DNA of 64,000 bases from Roseicitreum antarcticum (GTDB lineage Bacteria > Pseudomonadota > Alphaproteobacteria > Rhodobacterales > Rhodobacteraceae): the NCBI RefSeq assembly GCF_014681765.1, contig NZ_CP061498.1:620001-684000 (forward strand), read 5' to 3'. Numbering within the stretch: the stretch's first letter is position 1; each line of letters starts with the position of its first letter. The translations under genes were made by a program, and so were the position numbers. The notes beneath the pieces are model-generated. The model was not told where the DNA came from. It did not search any database and saw only the letters and a list, made by a program, of their open reading frames with translations. Below are positions 55,942 through 64,000 of the stretch, piece by piece.

Positions 55942-56874
55942 TTACGCGGCGCCATGGGGCGGGGCCGCGACACGCGCGGCACGCAGGGCTTCGGCCGCAT
56001 CGCGTACCACCCCCGCGATCTGTAGCAGCTGCGGTGCCAACGGGTTGGTGTTGCGCCAGATCATGCCAATGCGCCGCGCGGGTTCGGGCGGCGGGAAGCG
56101 CGCCAGCGCCACATTGGCTGAGCGTATTTCTACCGGCACCGCCATTTCGGGGATCAGTGTCACGCCGATGCCCGAGGCGACCATTTGCACCAGTGTGGTG
56201 AGTGAATTGCCGTCGAGGAATTCGCGCGGGCGGCTGGCGCCTGCATTGCAAAACGACAGCGCCTGATCGCGGAAGCAATGGCCTTCGTGCAGCAACAACA
56301 GGCGCAATTCGCGCAGGCCTTCGGCATCGGGGACGGGCAGGGCGGCATCACGGGCCGGGCGGACCAGCACGAAGGATTCGGAAAAAAGCGCGACCTCGGT
56401 GAACGAGGGTTCCGACACCGGCAGGGCGACGATGGCGGTATCGAGCCGCCCGTCGGTCAGGTCCTGAATGAGCCGGGGGGTGAGGGTCTCGCTCAGATGA
56501 AGCTCCAACCCCGGGTTGGTCTGCGCCAGATCGCCGATGAGCGCGGGCAAGAGGTAGGGCGCAACGGTGGGAATGACGCCGATGCGCAGGCGCCCGGCCA
56601 GTTGATCCTGCGCGGCGCGGGCCATATCGCCAAGTTCATCCACCGCGCGCAGGATGTCACGCGCGCGCGGGGCGAATTGCACACCAAAGGGCGACAGGCT
56701 GATCTGGCGCGCGGCTCGTTCGAAAAGCGGCGTGCCCAGCGTTTCCTCCAGTTCCTTGATCTGCATCGACAGCGCGGGTTGCGAGATCGCGCAGGTCTCG
56801 GCCGCGCGGCCGAAATGGCCCTGGCGGGCCAGCGCCTCGAAATATCGCAGGTGTTTCAGGGTCAGGTTCGCCAT
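55942..56874 (-). CDS. oxyR: Hydrogen-peroxide-sensing LysR-type regulator OxyR
   Basis: 310 residues. LysR winged helix at 1-65 (LRYFEALARQGHFGRAAETCAISQPALS region). The redox pair Cys200 and Cys209 lies in HEGHCFRDQALSFCN, the OxyR signature, so peroxide would form an intramolecular disulfide. It is divergent from katG with 139 bases between, containing a candidate LysR site over the katG -35. Activation of katG under peroxide is the expected output. Confidence 0.96.
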   Translation of the reverse strand: MANLTLKHLRYFEALARQGHFGRAAETCAISQPALSMQIKELEETLGTPLFERAARQISLSPFGVQFAPRARDILRAVDELGDMARAAQDQLAGRLRIGVIPTVAPYLLPALIGDLAQTNPGLELHLSETLTPRLIQDLTDGRLDTAIVALPVSEPSFTEVALFSESFVLVRPARDAALPVPDAEGLRELRLLLLHEGHCFRDQALSFCNAGASRPREFLDGNSLTTLVQMVASGIGVTLIPEMAVPVEIRSANVALARFPPPEPARRIGMIWRNTNPLAPQLLQIAGVVRDAAEALRAARVAAPPHGAA

Positions 56875-56893
56875 CAGGCAATCTTATCGTTCA

Positions 56894-56938
56894 GATCAGC
56901 AAATACAACTTAAACTAATCGGTATCCTGCGCTAGAAT
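56894..56938 (+). promoter_or_regulatory. katG promoter with a possible OxyR site
   Basis: TTAAAC (56910-56915), 17 bases, then TAGAAT (56933-56938) form a credible promoter 75 bases before the katG ATG. An imperfect inverted repeat GATCAG-N15-CTAATC (56894-56920) overlaps the -35, as usual for LysR activators. The E. coli ATAG...CTAT pattern is not evident. Confidence 0.5.
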
Positions 56939-56998
56939 GATTCCATATTGTCAGGGATCGCCGTGCACCATGCACGCACCCTGCCCATGATTTCATGA

Positions 56999-59218
<2,220 letters not shown>

Positions 59219-59235
59219 ACGCGCCGCACTGGCCG

Positions 59236-59287
59236 ACATCTGGGGCCCACATCTGGGGGTCACGTCTGGGGGTCACGTCTGGGCCGA
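59236..59287. repeat. Four 13-base tandem repeats after katG
   Basis: Units ACATCTGGGGCCC, ACATCTGGGGGTC, ACGTCTGGGGGTC and ACGTCTGGGCCGA start at 59236, 59249, 59262 and 59275, between the katG stop and its terminator. Gradual drift along the array indicates stepwise duplication. Confidence 0.85.
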
Positions 59288-59304
59288 TGTAATCTGAGAA
59301 ACAG

Positions 59305-59337
59305 CGGCCCGGTGGGGAACACCGGGCCGTTTTTTTG
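59305..59337 (+). terminator. Intrinsic terminator of katG
   Basis: A 10-bp stem CGGCCCGGTG/CACCGGGCCG with a 5-base loop followed by seven Ts, 86 bases past the katG stop, after the 13-base repeats. Confidence 0.93.
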
Positions 59338-59345
59338 TGCGGCAT

Positions 59346-59621
59346 CTATCGGCCGGGGCGGCGGGGTTCCCGCGCCGCATCGCCAAGCACCAGCGCCCCG
59401 GCAAGATTGCGCAAGGCCGCGTAGGGATTGCCCGTCATGCCCGTCATGCCCGCCGCGACCCGGCGGCGCCGTTTGAGGAACGACGCATCAGGCGTGCCCG
59501 AAAAGCAGCCGATCACGGGTGAGGGCGCGGTGTCGCGCGTGCCGCAGCACTGAGCCTTCGCGCGAAGCAGCGATGCGGCAGCGCGGCATGTCAGAGTGGT
59601 ATTGCGTGCATTGGACGACAT
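59346..59621 (-). CDS. Hypothetical protein or gene remnant (doubtful)
   Basis: A 91-codon frame. Its C-terminal third (TGNPYAALRNLAGALVLGD) has codon use like real genes nearby, while the N-terminal part does not look coding and has no clear ribosome-binding site. It could be a small gene with a later start or the 3' end of a gene broken by insertion of the lysE region. I do not recognise it. An imperfect inverted repeat around CTTCGCGCGAAG (59556-59567) lies inside. Confidence 0.25.
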   Translation of the reverse strand: MSSNARNTTLTCRAAASLLRAKAQCCGTRDTAPSPVIGCFSGTPDASFLKRRRRVAAGMTGMTGNPYAALRNLAGALVLGDAAREPRRPGR

Positions 59622-59783
59622 TTTGGGGGAGGCGGATTGTTGCTAGGCGGACGGAGCGCCATTTCGCTGCGCAACGCATGAAGGTCCGTTTCCCACGGCC
59701 ATACTTAGTGGAACTGTTTTGATCGGTTGACTCCTCGGATGGAAGCTTCCTTTGTTGTTCTCACTCAGCAAGGGGACGATGCG
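59622..59783. other. Left flank of the lysE segment, no gene recognised
   Basis: Lower in GC and with different word use from the surrounding chromosome. It ends with the AAGGGG ribosome-binding site of the exporter gene. No transposase or attachment site could be recognised. Confidence 0.4.
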
Positions 59784-60410
59784 ATGGAACTTCAGGCATT
59801 CTTGATCTTCGCGACGACACAGGCCGTCGTGATCGCGTCGCCCGGTCCGTCCGCGATTCTCGTGGCGTCGCAAGGCGCGACGAACGGCTTGCGCAGGACG
59901 GTTTTCCAGATGTTCGGGATGATGCTCGCAACGGCGATCTACTTCGTTATGTCGGCGACGGGCCTGGCCGCTCTCATCCTCACGTCCAACCTTATCTTCC
60001 AAATCATCAAGTGGGTTGGCGTCGCCTACCTTATTTATCTCGGCTTAACCGCTTTGCTCAGCCGCGCGGGCGGGCTCTCGGTCGCGCGGACGGGCAAGGT
60101 GAGGTCCCGGAAGGCTCTCTTTTCGCAAGGCTTTGTCGTGGAGTTTGCCAATCCCAAGGTGCTTCTCTTCTTCGCGGCCATCCTGCCGCAGTTCCTCAAC
60201 ACCGCCGCGCCGATTGCGCCGCAGATGATCATCATGGGGCTGACGGGGGCTGCGATGCAGTTTGTGATCTACTCGGCCTATGCGAAGCTGGGGGACACGC
60301 TTGCCAATGGCGGCCTCCGTGCCTGGATCGTCGGTATGATCAACAGAACGGCAGGGGCAGCTCTTATCTTCGCGGGCATCAAGATGGCGAGCGTCACCGC
60401 CGAACGATAG
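59784..60410 (+). CDS. LysE/RhtB-family amino-acid exporter
   Basis: 208 residues from ATG 59784 (AAGGGG upstream). Six hydrophobic helices and the family pattern VIASPGPSAILVASQGATNG near the N-terminus, then WVGVAYLIYLGLTALLS and FVVEFANPKVLLFFAAILPQF. Members export amino acids or homoserine-lactone-like compounds; substrate unknown. Leucine is often CTC and Ser/Thr/Ala often TCG/ACG/GCG, whereas neighbours favour CTG strongly, so recent acquisition is plausible. It has no operon partners. Confidence 0.88.
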   Translation: MELQAFLIFATTQAVVIASPGPSAILVASQGATNGLRRTVFQMFGMMLATAIYFVMSATGLAALILTSNLIFQIIKWVGVAYLIYLGLTALLSRAGGLSVARTGKVRSRKALFSQGFVVEFANPKVLLFFAAILPQFLNTAAPIAPQMIIMGLTGAAMQFVIYSAYAKLGDTLANGGLRAWIVGMINRTAGAALIFAGIKMASVTAER

Positions 60411-60605
60411 GGTGCGCCCATTCGGGAAGTCTGAATGAAACGGTTCGACCGCAGCGCAATCCGCCAAAGCCGCCGTCCATGCTAACCGCAGCATCACATG
60501 CTCTGGGCTCGAAACTGACCTTTGCTGCGGGAGCGCAGGCCTTACCGTCGGCGCGCGCCCCTCACACGCTTTCGCGCGGTCATCCGGATCGCTGCCAGAC
60601 CGCCC

Positions 60606-61487
60606 CTATTTCGGCAAGATCCGGGCGGGCTGGACAGAGCGGGGCATGCTGTCGGGCAGGTTGATGCGCGCCACTTGTTCGGCGATGGGGTGCACGGACA
60701 ATGGGTGCGTGGCGGCGGAATAGCTTTCGGGGTTGCCGATGGATTGCCATTGCCCCTTGAAATACACTTCCAGCCCCGAGAACCGCGATTTGTAGTGCAT
60801 CTTTGGACTGCCCGGCACCCAATAGCCCAGGTAGACATAGGGCAGCCCGGCGGCACGGGCCATTTCGATATGGTCGAGGATGATATAGGTGCCGAGGCTG
60901 TCTGCCGCGCGCTCGGGCTCGTAGAACGAATAGACCATGCTCAGCCCGTCGTCGAGCACATCGGTCAGGCACACGGCGGTCAGGTGGCGGCGCGCGCGCG
61001 TGGTCCGGCCCCGCCCGTCATCCGGCGCACCGGGGCGGGTGTATTCCACCACGCGCGAGCGCACGGGCGTTTCCTCGATCATCGCGGCGAATTCGAAGAT
61101 GTCCATATCGGCCATGCCACCATCGGCGTGGCGGGTGTCGAGATAGCGGCGGAAGAGGTCGAACTGGTCTTCGGTGGCCCAGGGGCTGGTCGCCTCACGC
61201 TCCAGATCGGCGTTGCGGCGCGCCACCTTGCGCTGGGTTTTCGAGGGCGCGAAATCCGCGACCCGGATGCGCGCGGAAAGGCACGCGGCGCAATCGGCGC
61301 AGGACGGGCGGTAGAGCACGTTTTGCGAGCGGCGGAAGCCCTGTTTGGACAGCGAATCGTTCAGCGCGCCAGCCTCTCCGCCGGTGAGGGCGGTGAACAG
61401 CTTACGCTCCATCCGCCCCTCCAGGTAGGGGCAGGGCTGGGGGGCCGTCACATAGAATTGCGGCGCAACAGGAAGGGTATGGCGCAT
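60606..61487 (-). CDS. bpt: Aspartate/glutamate leucyltransferase Bpt (arginyltransferase family)
   Basis: 293 residues. It transfers Leu from Leu-tRNA to N-terminal Asp or Glu, marking proteins for ClpS/ClpAP degradation (bacterial N-end rule). The cysteine-rich N-terminal motif [17 protein letters not shown] and upstream CPYLEGR are intact; the GNAT-like C-terminal half has [40 protein letters not shown] and [16 protein letters not shown]. The related Ate family transfers Arg; the tRNA choice is inferred from family naming, not seen directly. Alone on the minus strand between lysE and the RDD gene. Confidence 0.93.
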   Translation of the reverse strand: MRHTLPVAPQFYVTAPQPCPYLEGRMERKLFTALTGGEAGALNDSLSKQGFRRSQNVLYRPSCADCAACLSARIRVADFAPSKTQRKVARRNADLEREATSPWATEDQFDLFRRYLDTRHADGGMADMDIFEFAAMIEETPVRSRVVEYTRPGAPDDGRGRTTRARRHLTAVCLTDVLDDGLSMVYSFYEPERAADSLGTYIILDHIEMARAAGLPYVYLGYWVPGSPKMHYKSRFSGLEVYFKGQWQSIGNPESYSAATHPLSVHPIAEQVARINLPDSMPRSVQPARILPK

Positions 61488-61646
61488 GAGAAAAGATCGC
61501 GTTTGCTAAAAAAGGGGGAGATGTACATGAACTGTGAGCTTGATCTGGCGGCAGGTTAGCAAGGCTTTTGCCATTCGCCAAGGGTCAAGCGCGTCTTGTG
61601 GTTCCCACCCGGTTTGATGCCCGCGCCGCGTGCACTGCGCGCTGCC

Positions 61647-62081
61647 TCAGTCCGGGGCGGCGCGGTTGAGCACCGCCGTGCCGAGGATCTGGTCATGCAG
61701 CCCGCGTTTTTGCGGCGACAGCAGCATCATCGCCACCGACACGATCTGAAGCACGATCACCGACAGCGCGAAAGAATAAAGCGCGCTATGGGCGAAGGCC
61801 AGCATCGCATCCGGGCGGCTGCCGTCCAGCCGGCGCAGTTTCAGCGCGGTCAGCAGCATGCCCGGTGTCGCGCCATAGAGGCTGATCGTCACCGTGCGAT
61901 AGGCCAGCCCGACCGCGATGTACAAAAGCGGCAGGAAGAAAATACCGATGAACAGCGTCAGCACGATGGGAATCAGCGTCAGCACGATGGTGGCCAGGCT
62001 GTCGATGAGCCATGCAATAAGCCGCTTGGCGGGCACATCGGCGTAGAATTCGGGTTGAAACTCGGGGTCGGGAAGGGTCAT
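61647..62081 (-). CDS. RDD-family membrane protein
   Basis: 144 residues from ATG 62081, overlapping the stop of the YbaK-like gene (ATGA). The RDD signature is spread over RLIAWLIDSLATI (first helix with Arg-Asp), YGATPGMLLTALKLRRLDG and KRGLHDQILGTAVL. Three membrane helices at about 22-45, 47-64 and 98-120. RDD proteins include Na+/H+ antiporter-like and unknown transporters; function here is unknown. Confidence 0.9.
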   Translation of the reverse strand: MTLPDPEFQPEFYADVPAKRLIAWLIDSLATIVLTLIPIVLTLFIGIFFLPLLYIAVGLAYRTVTISLYGATPGMLLTALKLRRLDGSRPDAMLAFAHSALYSFALSVIVLQIVSVAMMLLSPQKRGLHDQILGTAVLNRAAPD

Positions 62082-62545
62082 TGCGTGAAATCCGCCAGTG
62101 TTGCGCCTGTCAGCGACATAAGCACGCGGGGGTCGCATGAAAAGATGTGACGTGGTGTGCCTGCCGCTGCCCAGACCGTCGGGAAGGCCAAAAGGCGCGG
62201 ATCGGCCCAGACGGGCAGGGCGCTGAGGTGGCCGATGGGTGCCACGCCGCCGATGGCAAAGCCCGTGATCCGGCGCACGGCAGTCGCATCGGCCCGGCCC
62301 AGCGTCTGGCCTGCAAGGGCGGTGGCGCGGGCGGCGCTGACCTGATTGCCGCCCGCCGTCAGGAAGAGGAACAGGCTGTCGCTGTTTTCCCCGGCAAAGA
62401 GGATGGATTTTACGATCTGATCGAGGGCGCAGCCAGCGGCCCCGGCGGCCTCTGGGGCGGTGCGGGCCGCGCCGACCTCCATGATCGTGTCGGGCAGGGC
62501 GGCGGCATGCAGGGCGGCGCGGACGCGCGACAGGCTTTTGCTCAT
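62078..62545 (-). CDS. YbaK/aminoacyl-tRNA deacylase-family protein
   Basis: 155 residues from ATG 62545. The YbaK/ProRS-INS fold shows ALDQIVKSILFAG (conserved Lys in IVKSI), LFLFLTAGGNQV, ARRITGFAIGGVAPIGH (GxxPfG-type loop) and ADPRLLAFPTVWAAAGTP. Relatives hydrolyse mischarged tRNAs such as Cys- or Ala-tRNA(Pro). Which mischarged tRNA it clears cannot be told. Translationally coupled to the RDD gene. No strong ribosome-binding site before the ATG. Confidence 0.9.
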   Translation of the reverse strand: MSKSLSRVRAALHAAALPDTIMEVGAARTAPEAAGAAGCALDQIVKSILFAGENSDSLFLFLTAGGNQVSAARATALAGQTLGRADATAVRRITGFAIGGVAPIGHLSALPVWADPRLLAFPTVWAAAGTPRHIFSCDPRVLMSLTGATLADFTQ

Positions 62546-62807
62546 GCGGGGTTTTTCCGGTTGTTTGCGGGTGTTGGTGGTGGGGACCAGTCTTCGGCGA
62601 TCTGACACGGGATTCCCAGCCCTTTTCGGGGTGTGGCGGATGCCGGGCCCGCGGTGCGTGCGCATTTGATGCGCGCGTCGGGGCCGCGATGCGCGGCATT
62701 GCGCCGGGAATATCTGCGCGGTCAGCGCAGCGCCGCTGCGTGCCAGATCGCCCATGTGGCAGGCGGCCCCGTTGACCCCGCCCGCCCGCGCGCGCATGGT
62801 GTGGGGC

Positions 62808-64000
62808 ATGACACACGCCCCAGTTCCCGCGCAAGAGTCGAGACCTTTCAAAGCCCGGCTGACCCGTGCGCCGCTTGCCTATGACGCGGGGGCGGGGGCG
62901 GATGGCGTGGCATTGTTTGCGGACGCCGCGCCGGAGGTGGCCGAGGTCCTGCGCGGTGCCGCCGGGTGCAGCCCCTATCTGAAACACCTGATGGCGCGCG
63001 AGCAGGCGTGGCTGGCAGGCGCGCTGGACGGCGCCCCCGAGGCGGCATTGTCGGATGCCCTTGGCGCACTGGATGGTGTCGCGCTGCCCGATCTGGGCAG
63101 CGCGCTGCGGCAGGCGAAGCGGCGGGTCGCGGTGCTGGCCGCGCTGGCCGATCTGGGCGGGGTATGGGCGCTGGAAGATGTCACCGGCGCGCTTACCGCG
63201 CTGGCCGACCGCGCGGTGAACGACACCCTTGCCGCGCTGGTGGGCGATGAAATCCGGCGCGGCAAGCTGCCGGGCATGGGCCCCGACGATGCCGCCACCG
63301 GCGCGGGCATGTTCGTGCTGGCCATGGGCAAGATGGGCGCGCATGAACTGAACTATTCCTCGGATATCGACCTGATCTGCCTGTTCGATGAGACGCGCTA
63401 TGATGCGGACAGTTTTCACGATGCCCGCGCCGCCTTCGTGCGCGTGACGCGCAAGATGATGTCGCTGATCGCGGACATCACGTCGGAGGGCTATGTGTTC
63501 CGCAACGACATGCGGCTGCGCCCCGATCCCAGCGTCACGCCTGTGTGCCTGTCGACCGACGCCGCCGAGCGGTATTACGAAAGCATCGGCCGGACGTGGG
63601 AGCGCGCGGCCTTCATCAAGGCGCGGCCCTGTGGCGGGGACATCGCGGCGGGGTGGAAGTTCCTGCGCACCCTGACGCCGTTTGTCTGGCGCAAGCATCT
63701 GGATTTCGCCGCCATTCAAGATGCGCATGACATGCGGCTGCGCATCCGGGCGCACAAGGGGTATGGCGGCAAGCTGGTGCTGGACGGGCACAACATGAAG
63801 CTGGGACAGGGTGGCATCCGCGAGATCGAATTTTTCACCCAGACCCGGCAGCTGATCGCGGGCGGGCGCGACCCGGACCTGCGCGCGCGCGATACCGTCG
63901 GCGGGCTGCGCGCGCTGGCCGCGAAGGGCTGGTTGCCGGGCGATGTGGCACGCGATCTGGAGGGGCATTACACCTGTCATCGCGAGGTAGAGCACCGTTT
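62808..64000 (+). CDS. glnE: Glutamate-ammonia-ligase adenylyltransferase GlnE (3' end beyond window)
   Basis: About 397 N-terminal residues before the right edge; the whole protein is normally over 900. Start MTHAPVPAQESRPFK (ATG 62808); an in-frame ATG lies four codons upstream. The first nucleotidyltransferase domain is clear: MGAHELNYSSDIDLICLFDE with metal-binding Asp residues, RNDMRLRPDPS, and WERAAFIKARP; then GQGGIREIEFFTQTRQLI. This N-terminal (AR) domain de-adenylylates glutamine synthetase under control of PII; the adenylylating domain would lie outside the window. Confidence 0.95.
   Translation, partial: MTHAPVPAQESRPFKARLTRAPLAYDAGAGADGVALFADAAPEVAEVLRGAAGCSPYLKHLMAREQAWLAGALDGAPEAALSDALGALDGVALPDLGSALRQAKRRVAVLAALADLGGVWALEDVTGALTALADRAVNDTLAALVGDEIRRGKLPGMGPDDAATGAGMFVLAMGKMGAHELNYSSDIDLICLFDETRYDADSFHDARAAFVRVTRKMMSLIADITSEGYVFRNDMRLRPDPSVTPVCLSTDAAERYYESIGRTWERAAFIKARPCGGDIAAGWKFLRTLTPFVWRKHLDFAAIQDAHDMRLRIRAHKGYGGKLVLDGHNMKLGQGGIREIEFFTQTRQLIAGGRDPDLRARDTVGGLRALAAKGWLPGDVARDLEGHYTCHREVEHR

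Overview
The window is a 64-kb, GC-rich, densely coded chromosomal segment of an alphaproteobacterium, almost certainly order Rhodobacterales (Rhodobacteraceae sensu lato). The evidence is a CckA/SciP/CtrA cell-cycle set with CtrA boxes, GTTC-N7-GTTC type LexA boxes, a yajC-secD-secF-(Mth938)-ccmABCDG order, a RibB with a decayed GTP-cyclohydrolase-like half, and several tiny proteins that look typical of the order. No rRNA, tRNA, CRISPR array, intact insertion sequence or prophage was seen. Nearly all genes are housekeeping.

Layout. 1-12.9 kb is mostly on the minus strand: a DNA-alkylation-repair protein cut by the left edge, a PPOX-family flavoprotein, a CAP protein, a SYLF lipoprotein, a glycosyltransferase, enolase, a DMT transporter, a Fur-family regulator, SelO, a nucleoside hydrolase, MazG, citrate synthase and glutamyl-tRNA synthetase. 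12.9-17 kb holds comEC, a CBS protein and coaD on the plus strand. 17-21.2 kb has gap with a small companion protein (minus) facing ribB-ribH-nusB (plus). 21.2-27.7 kb has a class-III aminotransferase with its GntR regulator, glutaryl-CoA dehydrogenase, an MBL-fold hydrolase and an RsmB-like RNA methyltransferase. 27.9-34.7 kb has cckA, the cobT-cobS-cobC-cobU operon and a second DMT transporter. 34.7-41.9 kb has mnmA (minus), then sciP, ctrA, ligA, recG and a 40-residue membrane protein. 42-49.3 kb has pyc and lldD (minus) and uvrD (plus). 49.4-55.7 kb is the protein-export/cytochrome c maturation cluster. 55.9-59.3 kb is divergent oxyR/katG. 59.3-64 kb has a LysE-type exporter of foreign appearance, bpt, an RDD membrane protein, a YbaK deacylase and the start of glnE, cut by the right edge.

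How the parts connect. CckA and CtrA are kinase and terminal regulator of one phosphorelay (the phosphotransferase ChpT is not in the window), and SciP modulates CtrA in Caulobacter. A perfect TTAA-N7-TTAAC CtrA site lies upstream of cckA, a near-perfect one upstream of ctrA and a weaker one upstream of sciP, so the circuit looks self-wired. Two exact LexA boxes control, by inference, uvrD and a 40-residue single-pass membrane protein downstream of recG; the latter is a candidate SOS-induced small membrane protein and the most interesting gene here. Two distant intergenic regions (about 9.9 kb and 55.86 kb) share a phased GTATGG repeat element next to CtrA-like half sites, which no annotated feature explains.

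Limits: functions come from motif recognition by eye. Starts were chosen from ribosome-binding sites and family length. Regulatory sites are pattern matches without experimental support.
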